Part shown: positions 32,368-41,270 of the stretch, piece by piece
Numbering within the stretch: position 1 is the stretch's first letter
Layout: the number at the start of each line of letters is the position of its first letter
Origin: a virus
Virus record (IMG/VR): IMGVR_UViG_3300045954_000073
Location: 1 to 60,277 of that record
Reading direction: 5' to 3' (one strand)
DNA length: 60,277 nt
Program-made: the position numbers and the translations under genes
Notes under the pieces: model-generated
Told to the model about the DNA's origin: nothing
Databases searched by the model: none
The model's input: only the letters and a program-made list of their open reading frames with translations

Positions 32368-33465
32368 ATGTTGACGCGATTATTAAGCACAAAGGAAGCA
32401 CAAATAAATCGTGATGAAAGAACAGTAACTTTCCCTTTCTCATCGCGCCGTCCGGTGGTGAGATGGGCTTGGTATGAAAACGAATACCCAGAGGGTACAA
32501 GCAGGCAATTTGAAGAGATTTTGTCTCACCAAACTTCCGCATGGAATCTTGAGCGCGTCACTCAAAATGTTTGCCCCCACCTTAAAAATCATGACCGCAA
32601 TCAAAAGTTAGGGCAGGTCAAAAGTTGTATTTTTGACGGTGAACGGGGGTTCGCCACAAGTAAATTAAGGCAAACTCCAGAAGCTGACCAGTTCTTAACT
32701 GATTTGGAAGATGGTACAGCAGGTGGCATCAGCTTTGGCTATTCCGTTAATCAATATCGTGTCGTCTCTCCGGCTGAGTACGAGTACGACGATGAGGGAT
32801 ACAGAAAAGTCAAAAAAATGGCAGTTTTAGAAGCCACTGACATTGAGTTATATGAGATTTCCTCTGAAGAAATACCCGCAGATCCTACAGTTGGATTTGG
32901 TAAATCTTCGGAAGAAAAAATAAATTTACGTACTATTACCATTGAGGGCGATCCAAATTTTGATTTTAAACTTGACAATATGAATGAACTAGAAAAAACT
33001 AAAGCTGACTTATCGGATTTGCAGACTAAATACCAAGTTTTGGAATCTGAAAATAAAAAATTGCTTGGTCATGTGACGGAGTTAAATGAAGGGATTGCAA
33101 CTAGGGATAGCAAAATTCAATTCCTAGAAGCACAGAGTAAAGTTACTAGCGAATATTTTAGGCTTAGGCAGGCAGCTGGTGATTTAGTGTCTGAAGCTAA
33201 ATTATCTGGCGCTGAATATGATGATCTGTTTAGCGATGACGCCAATGCAGACATTAAGCGATCACTCAATGAACCTGGAAGATTAGGCAATATCAGTTTC
33301 TATTTGGAAAGAGCAGGGAAGCGATCGCCCCAACTCAATCTGAAACAAGTATTGAAAAATGAGCCATTGCCTGAACCTCCGGGTTTGCCCCAGAACCCTC
33401 AGCAAGTCCAGGAAGATGCTGAAAATCTGGTTGGATATGCCCGTAATCAAACTATCTATATGTAA
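32368..33465 (+). CDS. Prohead protease fused to scaffold
   Basis: 365 residues. The N-terminal HK97-type (S78) protease domain has LKNHDRNQKLGQVKS with the catalytic His and TAGGISFGYSVNQYR with the catalytic Ser. The C-terminal half is a coiled coil (LEKTKADLSDLQTKYQVLES) followed by a Pro-rich end, as in protease-scaffold fusions that template capsid assembly and then self-digest. It precedes the decoration-like and capsid genes. Confidence 0.78.
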   Translation: MLTRLLSTKEAQINRDERTVTFPFSSRRPVVRWAWYENEYPEGTSRQFEEILSHQTSAWNLERVTQNVCPHLKNHDRNQKLGQVKSCIFDGERGFATSKLRQTPEADQFLTDLEDGTAGGISFGYSVNQYRVVSPAEYEYDDEGYRKVKKMAVLEATDIELYEISSEEIPADPTVGFGKSSEEKINLRTITIEGDPNFDFKLDNMNELEKTKADLSDLQTKYQVLESENKKLLGHVTELNEGIATRDSKIQFLEAQSKVTSEYFRLRQAAGDLVSEAKLSGAEYDDLFSDDANADIKRSLNEPGRLGNISFYLERAGKRSPQLNLKQVLKNEPLPEPPGLPQNPQQVQEDAENLVGYARNQTIYM

Positions 33466-33467
33466 TT

Positions 33468-34406
33468 ATGCTTCACGAAGTTTATAGTTACGACGACGAA
33501 TTAGAGGGGTTTGTCCCTGTACTGGCTAGAGCTTGCAGTGAAGGTGGTGCGATATATGCTCAACTAGACCCTGCTTACGCCACAGGCAAGGAAGGCGCGA
33601 TTAGAAAAAGCGTAAAAATATTTGCGCCTGGGTTCTTTGCTGGCGCAATCCCAGGTAGTAACAAAGAAAGAATTCTACCTCGCACCTACACCACTGCTGC
33701 GGTAGCCGCTAATGCTACAAGCGTTTTGGTTAAGAAAAACCACTCAGGAATCTTTGTCGCTGGTGGAACGCTTTCAATCATCCTTCCTTCGGGGCGCGTT
33801 AATATTGCTTCTAGTAGTGCCGGATGGGCTGCTGCTGATACTGTTACGATAGCGATCGCTGGTGTTTCCGTTTCTTATGCCGTAATTAGCGCCGACGTTG
33901 GTGGAACTTTAGCGGCCACCAACCAAAACGTGGCTAACAAAGTATTAGCAGCTATCAAAGCCAACCCTTACCTAAGAAGCAAGGTAGACGGTTTAACCGT
34001 TCTAGGTGCGACCAATTCTGTAGATATTGTGTTCTGGAGTATCGACCCTGCACTATCCTTGCACTCTCTCAGCGCCTCCGATACCGCTGCTAACGGTACG
34101 GTAACAGCTTCTGGATCTGCTTTTGTGCCAAATACAACGATTGGGACTATCTCAGTAGTCAATACTGCCAACGACACTCTGACTATAAGTGCCGCCGCCA
34201 TCTCTGTACCCGCAGGGATGCCTATCGGGGTAGCTACAAGTTCCCCTGCTAACTTGGGAATGCTTTCGCCTACGCAGCCAATTGATTTGCTATACCGCGA
34301 ATCTCAGAACTATGCACTGTACACAGAAGCTTATGTGTATCGTGAAAGGCTGCCGTACTGGGATGCGGAATTGCAAGGACTTTTCCCCGAAATTGTTTTA
34401 GTGTGA
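33468..34406 (+). CDS. Head structural protein, possible decoration protein
   Basis: 312 residues starting 2 nt after the protease stop. Ala/Ser/Val/Thr-rich beta sequence with repeated small modules (ATSVLVKKNHSGIFVAGGTL; ANDTLTISAAAISVPAGMPI) like those in phage decoration and fibre proteins. The C-terminus (LLYRESQNYALYTEAYVYRE) is more compact. Its place between protease and capsid suits a decoration protein, but the size is unusually large for one. Confidence 0.55.
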   Translation: MLHEVYSYDDELEGFVPVLARACSEGGAIYAQLDPAYATGKEGAIRKSVKIFAPGFFAGAIPGSNKERILPRTYTTAAVAANATSVLVKKNHSGIFVAGGTLSIILPSGRVNIASSSAGWAAADTVTIAIAGVSVSYAVISADVGGTLAATNQNVANKVLAAIKANPYLRSKVDGLTVLGATNSVDIVFWSIDPALSLHSLSASDTAANGTVTASGSAFVPNTTIGTISVVNTANDTLTISAAAISVPAGMPIGVATSSPANLGMLSPTQPIDLLYRESQNYALYTEAYVYRERLPYWDAELQGLFPEIVLV

Positions 34407-34416
34407 GGTTAAATAA

Positions 34417-35592
34417 ATGCCAAGCGTTATTGAATTGATTAATGCGAATTTGCCACGGATTAACAAATCCGTAGACCTCACATTAAGTACAGTTTCTTCT
34501 ACTGGAGAAATCTATGTCGATGGTTTACCAGATCCGGCACTGAATCGCTTTTTCCCAATCGTCAACTACCCAGATCCAAAGTTGGCGATGCTCAAGTTCA
34601 AGAGTTCAAAGCCGACATTAGCTTACATTGTGGCTACGGATGGGACAGTACCTGCCGACACAGAACGACTGCAATTAACTCAAGAGTTGTTTGGTAACTT
34701 CAAGCTTGCCAAGGGCTATTTAGTTACCGAAGCTGATATGGAAGTGATGCGGGAAGTTGACATGATGGCTGCTACTGGGCAGGAATTAGCAGCCGAGCAG
34801 ATAAGAATGCACTACTTAGCAATGCCTGCAAGTCTGTCTCAAGGGTGCATCAATTTGCATACTATGTTAACCCTGCGGACTGCTTGTGCGGGGCGATGTT
34901 ACTATTACGACGAAACCACCAAGATTCCTGCTGATCTTAGCTATGTAGCACAAATTCCAAATGGCAATTTAGCTGCTGCATTGACGGGGAACAGTAGATG
35001 GTCGCAGTGGGCAACTGCCAATGGTATCAATGATATTGTGGCTCATATGCAAGTCGTGTACGACAATATCAAGCGTTTTCCGCCATTTATTGTTATGTCT
35101 CGGACTGAGGCTAACAACCTCAGAAATCAGGCTAGCACTAAAGAAGTTGTTTATCGCGCCAAAGGTATTATTACTGAAGTTGGTACACCGAATGCTGCGG
35201 CAATCGCCGCTTTGACTCCCCCATCTTTAACAGATATTGCGGATGTAATTGGTCAAAGGCTCTTAGCCGGTGGAGGACAAAACGGCTCAGTACAAATTAT
35301 TGTCACCGATGCGGTTTACTATGTGCGTAGTGCAGGTGGTATCACGCAAGCCTATCCTTACCTACCCGCAGGCTACTATATCTTTGCGTGGGATAACTAT
35401 ATTGAACGGGCGATCGTTCCCACCGCATCAAATAACTTTGCCGGTGGGCTAAGTGTGAAGGCTAGGGTAACTGATGATGAGCCACCACAAGAGCGTATTA
35501 CTGTCGCTGGTCGTGGTTTTCCTCTCGCTCCTGACGCCCGGCTAATCGCCGCCAGAAACGTAGAGGATTCAGCGATTATTCTACCAGTGTAG
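34417..35592 (+). CDS. Major capsid protein (lambda gpE-like)
   Basis: 391 residues. Size, gene order and features such as LINANLPRINKSVDLTLST, GLPDPALNRFFPIVNYPDP, an N-terminal extended arm, a long helical spine and the C-terminal DNYIERAIVPTASNNFAGGL fit an HK97-fold major capsid protein of the lambda gpE class. The recognition is from context and general pattern, not a strict motif. Confidence 0.72.
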   Translation: MPSVIELINANLPRINKSVDLTLSTVSSTGEIYVDGLPDPALNRFFPIVNYPDPKLAMLKFKSSKPTLAYIVATDGTVPADTERLQLTQELFGNFKLAKGYLVTEADMEVMREVDMMAATGQELAAEQIRMHYLAMPASLSQGCINLHTMLTLRTACAGRCYYYDETTKIPADLSYVAQIPNGNLAAALTGNSRWSQWATANGINDIVAHMQVVYDNIKRFPPFIVMSRTEANNLRNQASTKEVVYRAKGIITEVGTPNAAAIAALTPPSLTDIADVIGQRLLAGGGQNGSVQIIVTDAVYYVRSAGGITQAYPYLPAGYYIFAWDNYIERAIVPTASNNFAGGLSVKARVTDDEPPQERITVAGRGFPLAPDARLIAARNVEDSAIILPV

Positions 35593-36018
35593 TTACCACT
35601 TAATGATATTTTTGCCTCGTTGACCAATAAACGATGTCCCTTTAGCAGTTGATGGTGGTTCGGGTGCTACGTTAGTAGCAATTTTCAAAAGTCTTTGATA
35701 TTCCTTACCATAGCTGGTTAAGGAATACGAAGAACTCTCGGAAGAAACTGACTGAAATTTAACCCTGTACCCATCATCCTTGGTTTCAAATTCCTGCAAT
35801 GTTCCCGTTGGATAGCTTACGCTTTGACTTTCTTGAGTGATGTTTGTAGGAGGAGACAAAGCAATTTTATGAGCCATCAAAGCCGCCCATGCAGCACTCT
35901 CTAAGACACCCCATTTATACAGGCTAATTTCTCCATCAACATCTGACTTGAAAGCATTGAATCTATCTTCTTGGTTCTCAAATTCTGGATATTTAGCTGT
36001 AAATTCTTGAAAATTCAT
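35593..36018 (-). CDS. Head completion / head-tail connector protein (DUF4054-like), inverted
   Basis: 141 residues. FTAKYPEFENQEDRFNAFKS, then ISLYKWGVLESAAWAALMAH and ALSPP fit the YPEF...F...W...A..LMAAH..AL pattern of small head-completion proteins (DUF4054/gp6-like) that lie just after the capsid gene. It is on the opposite strand to all its partners. Its ATG shares the CATG at 36016-36019 with the start of the next gene, so its ribosome site (AGGA) is inside that gene. Confidence 0.65.
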   Translation of the reverse strand: MNFQEFTAKYPEFENQEDRFNAFKSDVDGEISLYKWGVLESAAWAALMAHKIALSPPTNITQESQSVSYPTGTLQEFETKDDGYRVKFQSVSSESSSYSLTSYGKEYQRLLKIATNVAPEPPSTAKGTSFIGQRGKNIIKW

Positions 36019-36457
36019 GATTGATTCCTACATCGCTTCTACTATCAATTGTATTCCCCAACCTTATTTTGGAAAGCCGAATTTGATTTTGACTTTCAAA
36101 ATAGGTAATGGAGAATTTGTAGAAGATGAAGCAGGAAATCCAGTTGAAATCACTCAAGATTTAATAGTTAAAGCCAGTGTTCGAGTCGATAAAGAGCTTA
36201 AAGATTTTAAAATCGATGGTCAAATAGGATCTGTTGATATTTTATTAATTGGTCGATGCGTAGAGCCTAAGCTTTTACCAAATTCTATTGACTTTGAAAA
36301 GCCTGCCGACGCTATCTTGATTGACCATGCAGTAAGTGGACAAGAAATAACGGGAGTATTTCGCTTTACTCCGACTATCCAGCACCGATCACCCCTATTG
36401 GTCAAAGCTTTGGGAATGAAAATTGAAGGCAAATTTAACACTACGGCACGGACATGA
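36017..36457 (+). CDS. Hypothetical neck/tail-region protein
   Basis: 146 residues, beta-rich (LILTFKIGNGEFVEDEAGNP, GSVDILLIGRCVEPKLLP). No family is recognised. Position between capsid and tail tube suggests a neck protein. Its ATG overlaps head-to-head with the inverted head-completion gene, and no clear ribosome site precedes it. Confidence 0.5.
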   Translation: MIDSYIASTINCIPQPYFGKPNLILTFKIGNGEFVEDEAGNPVEITQDLIVKASVRVDKELKDFKIDGQIGSVDILLIGRCVEPKLLPNSIDFEKPADAILIDHAVSGQEITGVFRFTPTIQHRSPLLVKALGMKIEGKFNTTART

Positions 36458-36744
36458 CCCAAAGAGTTATTTTTTCGGCTCCGCTACCTATTTCTGTTAC
36501 TCCGGTCACAATTCAAGCTGGAGGAAATTTTAGCCAGTTTCCTGACCTAAAGGCGATCGCTATTGACCTGATCAATACTTCTTCTTCTGATATTGAATAT
36601 TCTCGCGTTGAGTTTGATATTTATATCCCAATTCCAGCAGGTGGCAATCGCATGATTACAGGTATTAAAAATGCAAATGAAATTAGCATTCGCAGAATTG
36701 ATCAAGGGAATTCAGTAACAATATACGCAGAGGTATTTGAATGA
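36454..36744 (+). CDS. Hypothetical structural protein
   Basis: 96 residues, beta-rich (SAPLPISVTPVTIQAGGNFS, DLINTSSSDIEYSRVEFDIY). It overlaps its neighbours by 4 nt on each side, so it is tightly coupled in the structural operon. No family is recognised. Confidence 0.5.
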   Translation: MTQRVIFSAPLPISVTPVTIQAGGNFSQFPDLKAIAIDLINTSSSDIEYSRVEFDIYIPIPAGGNRMITGIKNANEISIRRIDQGNSVTIYAEVFE

Positions 36745-37544
36745 GTTTTTCCGGATCTAATCGTTCTGGCTCAGGCGGTGATAGTAGTGGCAATGATGCA
36801 ATTGGTGCGAAAACTGACCCAGCAGCGAACTCTGACACTGCCGATACGGGCTTAATCAGTCTGATTAAGCGATTGCTAACAAAAATTCCGGCATTAATCA
36901 ATAACAGATTGCCTGTTAATTTGCCCACAGGAGCAAATACTGCTAGTAACTCAACGCCAGTAACTTTATCTAGCGACGGCACATTTACTCAAAATTTTGG
37001 TCTTACTACTGATCCATCAGCAACTTCCGATAGCGGAAATTTTGGATTCATCAGCCTTTTTAAAAGACTACTAGAAAGACTAACGTTTCTGCTAGCGCAA
37101 ATAGTTTTAAGTGATACAATCTCGCGCACCAGTACTGTTTTGCATACCGCATCAGTAGCTCTTTTAGATAATGGCACTAATCTTGTTCGCGCTAGATCCG
37201 CTGTCGGATCTAGCGAAGGGTTGGGCCGCCAAAAAGTGGCTATTGGTACTTTTGCTTACAATTGTTTATTTTTCAGTAGCGGAACTTCTAGTCTTATAAG
37301 CCTAGATAGCTGCTATTCCAAATTCGGAATGCAGTTGAGTATTACATCAGGGTCTTTAAGTACTGTCAGTTATGAATTACAAGGATCAATGGACGGAACA
37401 AAGTGGTCTTCTCTTGTAAACTCGTCTGCAACTGCTGACGGGAATATTGTCTTCGCTACAGATAAACCTGTTCTTTATTTTAGGGTGGCGGTATCAATGA
37501 GTGGCGCTTCACCCAACTTAGCAATTAGGATTTGTGCATGCTAA
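36741..37544 (+). CDS. Structural protein with discoidin-like C-terminus
   Basis: 267 residues. A Ser/Gly-rich start is followed by two related helical modules (DTGLISLIKRLLTKI and NFGFISLFKRLLERL, each after a TDPxAxSD box). A C-terminal beta domain (VSYELQGSMDGTKWSSLVNS, YFRVAVSMSG) resembles F5/8-type carbohydrate-binding folds common in phage accessory proteins. It contains a perfect DNA hairpin at 37190-37215. Probable role: surface-exposed accessory protein. Confidence 0.5.
   Translation: MSFSGSNRSGSGGDSSGNDAIGAKTDPAANSDTADTGLISLIKRLLTKIPALINNRLPVNLPTGANTASNSTPVTLSSDGTFTQNFGLTTDPSATSDSGNFGFISLFKRLLERLTFLLAQIVLSDTISRTSTVLHTASVALLDNGTNLVRARSAVGSSEGLGRQKVAIGTFAYNCLFFSSGTSSLISLDSCYSKFGMQLSITSGSLSTVSYELQGSMDGTKWSSLVNSSATADGNIVFATDKPVLYFRVAVSMSGASPNLAIRICAC
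37190..37215. repeat. Perfect 11-bp hairpin inside a coding sequence
   Basis: CGCTAGATCCG/CGGATCTAGCG around CTGT, within the gene at 36741-37544, coding for RARSAVGSSE. It has no T run. It might slow translation or be a processing site. Confidence 0.6.
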
Positions 37545-37837
37545 AGAAAGATTTTAAACCACAAGACGGTTACACTCAACCTTGTCCGCATTGCGGTGCT
37601 GTATTTCAGGTTCCTTTAGTGAATGAGGATGGGTATGTATATTTATACAGCATCCCAAGTTTTTCGGTGAGGGAAAGGGATCAGCAAGCAGAACAAGGGG
37701 AACTTGTTGCTCATCAACAGATTTGCACTGCAGAAAATCCTTTTATTAATGACCCAAATGCCTTTTACTTCCAAAAAGACGGCAATGGACAATTTATCGA
37801 ACCAGTAAGTTGTTACACCGAGGTTTGCGAATATTAA
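37532..37837 (+). CDS. Zinc-finger-like small protein
   Basis: 101 residues from GTG, or about 99 from the ATG at 37538 (MLKKDFKPQDG). The segment PCPHCGAVFQVP followed by VAHQQIC gives a CxxC...HxxxC zinc site. It overlaps the previous gene by 13 nt. No family is recognised; it may help head-tail joining or be an accessory. Confidence 0.5.
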   Translation: MCMLKKDFKPQDGYTQPCPHCGAVFQVPLVNEDGYVYLYSIPSFSVRERDQQAEQGELVAHQQICTAENPFINDPNAFYFQKDGNGQFIEPVSCYTEVCEY

Positions 37838-37843
37838 ATATTC

Positions 37844-38248
37844 ATGGTTAAAGAAAAGTGGAATCTTCATTCGATTCCTGCTCCTAAATACAAACACATG
37901 AAAGCGACATTTTCTTGGCGTGTTCCTTATGTAGTTATCGTTCACGAAGGAGCAACGCTAAAAACCGGAACCGTAATACATCCCCGTCCTTGGACACAAG
38001 TAGCTATTTCTGAATACGATTTTTTGAAGCAATATGCTTTTAACTTTGGCAAAAATTATGATTTTAGACAAGCATTTATCAATGTTTCCGAAGAATTTGG
38101 CGGTGTTTGCCAGGATGCGATCGCCTCCCCAATCTGGGAGTGGGATAGAACTACTTTTCGCCGCAGTGGCGAAGTGGCAACTAGCCCTAGAAACATTGTG
38201 GACTTGGGCAATTTGCGTGATTCCTACAGGCTAGAGTTTAACTTTTAA
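37844..38248 (+). CDS. Head-tail joining protein (HK97 gp10-like)
   Basis: 134 residues. WRVPYVVIVHEGATLKTG, HPRPWTQVAI and NLRDSYRLEF fit the minor tail or joining proteins placed between connector and tail terminator (HK97 gp10 group). The assignment is tentative and based on the YxxxVHEG...RPW pattern plus order. Confidence 0.5.
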   Translation: MVKEKWNLHSIPAPKYKHMKATFSWRVPYVVIVHEGATLKTGTVIHPRPWTQVAISEYDFLKQYAFNFGKNYDFRQAFINVSEEFGGVCQDAIASPIWEWDRTTFRRSGEVATSPRNIVDLGNLRDSYRLEFNF

Positions 38249-38251
38249 TTT

Positions 38252-38626
38252 ATGAATGACATCGAGTTGAAAAATAAACTATTGGAGGTGATTAATAATG
38301 AATTAGGTTATTACAGAAATAATCAAAAGTCTATTTGGGTATATGGCTCAGTTAGCCAACCTCCATCCTCAAGTGATGGACTAGAGTGTTTGATAAAGCA
38401 GCAGCCAAATGGCGTTGCTCAAGCGGTAAGCGGGGCTAAAAAATATAAGCCTCAGATGTGGGAAATCACACTCAAAAACTACAAGCCGTCATCAAAATTG
38501 GTGGAGGCGATTGCAAAAATTGAACTCGAATTCATCGTTAATAGCTGCAATCATATTCCTGCTACTAATGAAATTTTCGAGCAAGCACGGATTTTAATTT
38601 TCGATCCAATTGTTATTTCAAGGTAA
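38252..38626 (+). CDS. Putative tail terminator/completion protein
   Basis: 124 residues, mixed alpha/beta (ELKNKLLEVINNELGYY, GVAQAVSGAKKYKPQMWEIT). Position after the gp10-like gene and two genes before the tail tube is the usual place for the tail terminator (lambda gpU position). No motif confirms it. Confidence 0.45.
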   Translation: MNDIELKNKLLEVINNELGYYRNNQKSIWVYGSVSQPPSSSDGLECLIKQQPNGVAQAVSGAKKYKPQMWEITLKNYKPSSKLVEAIAKIELEFIVNSCNHIPATNEIFEQARILIFDPIVISR

Positions 38627-38628
38627 GT

Positions 38629-39231
38629 ATGTCAATAAAAGTTCAGTTAAGTGAGCAAGAAATCATCACTAAACCAGTTTCTGTCGATTTAGTGCCAGGA
38701 AGGGTAGATGTTTCTGTTGTAGGTAATGAAACTAGAGTTTTTATTCCCTTTAATCTAGCGCCAGTCAGTCCTGCGCCCATTGAAGTTAGTTTTTCAACTG
38801 TTGTAGATAGTCCCACGATTGTGGCTGTAGCGGGTGAGAACGTATCCCCAATCGTTTTTGGATGTGTGGTCGCAAGTGCAGTTTTTCCAGCAGGGACAAC
38901 TGTGTTGGTAAAGAATATTAATGATGATGTTGCACAATTTATTCTAAGCAACAATGCGATTGAATCTGGTGTTTTTGTGTTGAAATTTCAGCCTCCTGAA
39001 GTTTCACCTACGGTGCTAGCGTATTTGCACACCTACAAGGAGAATCCTGAAAAAAATGGGCAGATGCTGGTGAATACCTTGCTGTTGTTTTACGACCTCG
39101 ATAACTACCCAGAGACTGCGACTCCTGACAACGCCGATAAAATAATCAACCTTGTCACTGAACAACAATCTGATTGGGCCCCTGTTGATATGGAGAAAAT
39201 CTTAGGTCTTTTGAAATTTAATCAGGTGTAA
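38629..39231 (+). CDS. Hypothetical tail protein
   Basis: 200 residues, beta-rich. The middle (VVASAVFPAGTTVLVKNIND, ESGVFVLKFQPP) shares a small module with the tail chaperone at 40170-41270 (VSGRGIPKGTVVDGKDGNQI, ESGLFKLSFSG). It lies directly before the tail tube gene. No family is recognised. Confidence 0.5.
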   Translation: MSIKVQLSEQEIITKPVSVDLVPGRVDVSVVGNETRVFIPFNLAPVSPAPIEVSFSTVVDSPTIVAVAGENVSPIVFGCVVASAVFPAGTTVLVKNINDDVAQFILSNNAIESGVFVLKFQPPEVSPTVLAYLHTYKENPEKNGQMLVNTLLLFYDLDNYPETATPDNADKIINLVTEQQSDWAPVDMEKILGLLKFNQV

Positions 39232-39232
39232 T

Positions 39233-39934
39233 ATGCCAGAAGCAGTAGGCTCAGTTATTCTTGCCAATACTGGGCTTGATATTCTCATGCTCCCTTTGGG
39301 GAGCCGAAATCCTACCCGCCGCACCATCACAGCTACAGCGCAGGCTAATGTTGGTGCTACCTCTATCACTCTACAAAGTTCAGCTGCTAACACAGTAGTG
39401 AAGGCAGGAACCTGTTTGAGTTTTGCAACAGCTAGCCCCACAGAACGCCAGTTAGTGGTGCTAGCAGAAGACGCAACGATTGGAACCACTCCTGCACCTG
39501 TATCCATAATTGGATTAGAAAAAACAGTCGCAGCCAACTCCACGGCAAATTTTGTTGTTGGCTTACTACCTCTGTACGGTATTCAGTCCTTCGAGCTGAG
39601 TTCCAACGACCAAACCGTAGACGTGACTAACACGCGATCAGGCTTTGGAACGGAAAACGTTAAAGTCCGGTCAGGTCGTCAGTATCAAATCTCTGGGGTG
39701 CAAGTACCAGGAGATGTGGGACTGGAACTTGTCAAAGACATTAACCTCAATCCTGCCTTCTACAGACGGGAGGCTTGGACTGTCATTACCTATCCAGATG
39801 GTGAGAAGTACGAGGGAGCGTCAATGATTATGAACTTCTCTCAGCCAGGGAACCAAAACGAGGTAAAAAAATACAGTTTCCAGCTACAGTTCCAGGGTGA
39901 TCCGATTTGGACTCGCTCTTACTACCCTGCTTAG
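39233..39934 (+). CDS. Major tail (tube) protein
   Basis: 233 residues. ATSITLQSSAANTVVKAGTC is followed by a compact region (FELSSNDQTVDVTNTRSGFG, YQISGVQVPGDVGLELVKD, WTVITYPDGEKYEGASMIMN). Two-part beta layout, length and the place before the chaperones and tape measure fit the tube-forming protein of a siphovirus. It assembles as stacked hexamers around the tape measure. Confidence 0.65.
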   Translation: MPEAVGSVILANTGLDILMLPLGSRNPTRRTITATAQANVGATSITLQSSAANTVVKAGTCLSFATASPTERQLVVLAEDATIGTTPAPVSIIGLEKTVAANSTANFVVGLLPLYGIQSFELSSNDQTVDVTNTRSGFGTENVKVRSGRQYQISGVQVPGDVGLELVKDINLNPAFYRREAWTVITYPDGEKYEGASMIMNFSQPGNQNEVKKYSFQLQFQGDPIWTRSYYPA

Positions 39935-39936
39935 TT

Positions 39937-40227
39937 ATGTTGTATGACCTTTTGTGGGACAAATCAAAAGTTTTTGTTTGTTTGGTTAATTGCCGAATTC
40001 AAGGCAATCATCTTTGCTGTGGCGCTGCTGCTTTTCGCGGTGGACTATCAGGAGAAATTGCTGTTACTGATGGCAAGCAAGAATTTCTAATCAAAGTCCC
40101 GCAAGAGGTTAAAAAAAATGCTACTTATCAAGTTTTTTCTAGTTCAAATGACAGATTAGAGATTGAATTATGTCACCCAAATTACCGCTCAGAAGAAAAC
40201 CCACCAAGGCAGAGCCTTACTGTGTAG
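39937..40227 (+). CDS. Hypothetical tail-region protein
   Basis: 96 residues from the ATG at 39937 (MLYDLLWDKSKVFVCLVNC). The remainder is hydrophilic with Cys-rich patches (GNHLCCGAAAF). It overlaps the next gene by 58 nt. No family is recognised. Confidence 0.45.
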   Translation: MLYDLLWDKSKVFVCLVNCRIQGNHLCCGAAAFRGGLSGEIAVTDGKQEFLIKVPQEVKKNATYQVFSSSNDRLEIELCHPNYRSEENPPRQSLTV

Positions 40228-41270
40228 GAAATGAAGAAGTCGGATATTTGCATTTACTGAAGAAAGGTTTTGTCACTGTCGGTGAACGGGATGTCATCGG
40301 CGAATTCGAGATTGACCGGCAGCAAGGATTGCAAGCAATCAGTAGGCTGCTTAAAAAAATAGCTGCAGATAGAGGAATTACTCGCCAACAGGCTCGTGAG
40401 TTGTTGTTTCCGAATAGAGAAAATCAATCTGCACTGCCTGTATTTGTTGTTTGTACTGCGATCGCCAGCAGATTCTCTCTTGAGTCTGTTGAAAACTTAG
40501 ACAGTGTGAATATTGGCGATTATGTTTCTGGGCGCGGCATTCCCAAGGGAACTGTCGTTGATGGCAAAGATGGCAACCAAATTGCTATTAGTCAGCACGC
40601 TACTGAGTCAGGCTTGTTTAAGTTGAGTTTCTCAGGTATTAATCCTGATGCTGAAACTTCAGACGACATCCTCCTAGAATACCCAGATGAGGCAGAACAG
40701 CTTAATAAATTGGGATTAGCAACAGCGAAACTCAAGAATTTTGTTACTACGTTGTTTATTCAGGAAAGGGTCTTATTCCCTATTGAGTTGACTCAAGAAG
40801 CGCCAATCAACTCCACCCATCTGAATATTCAGCCTGCCACCGCTTACTTAAAAGATGGATATCAAGTCAAATTCGGGAACTGTATCGCCACCGTTCAAGG
40901 AAACCACGATCTAGATGCCGAGCTTATAGCAGTTGCGCCAACATCAGAACGATTGCCTGCTGGCGCAGTCGGATTCCTCTGGTTCCCAGAGATGAAAGCC
41001 TACCTCAGAGGCATGGGTGACTGGACGAATGAGGATACTAAAAATTTAGACGAGAGGCTAGTCGATGAAATATTTGATTTCTATCAAAATGAGCGTTCAG
41101 GATGGCCCAACACCGCAGAAGCAGCAGAAGCAAGGGGAGACAATAAGGGGGAGCGGACGAATCATCCGCAATTGGAACCGGAACCGCAATCGACTGGAGT
41201 CAACTCTATTGGCGAATCCAATCCTACCGTCTTGCGGATAGCAGATTTGCAGATTGGTGCAGCTTCTTAG
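40170..41270 (+). CDS. Tail assembly chaperone (lambda gpG-like)
   Basis: 366 residues. The N-terminal part (GFVTVGERDVIGEFEIDRQQ, ADRGITRQQARELLF) is followed by two small beta modules and a C-terminal acidic helical part (DTKNLDERLVDEIFDFYQNE). Its place between tail tube and tape measure is that of lambda G, which binds the tape measure during assembly. A second open frame, one base back, continues past the stop to 41560, giving a G-T type extension. Confidence 0.65.
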   Translation: MSPKLPLRRKPTKAEPYCVGNEEVGYLHLLKKGFVTVGERDVIGEFEIDRQQGLQAISRLLKKIAADRGITRQQARELLFPNRENQSALPVFVVCTAIASRFSLESVENLDSVNIGDYVSGRGIPKGTVVDGKDGNQIAISQHATESGLFKLSFSGINPDAETSDDILLEYPDEAEQLNKLGLATAKLKNFVTTLFIQERVLFPIELTQEAPINSTHLNIQPATAYLKDGYQVKFGNCIATVQGNHDLDAELIAVAPTSERLPAGAVGFLWFPEMKAYLRGMGDWTNEDTKNLDERLVDEIFDFYQNERSGWPNTAEAAEARGDNKGERTNHPQLEPEPQSTGVNSIGESNPTVLRIADLQIGAAS

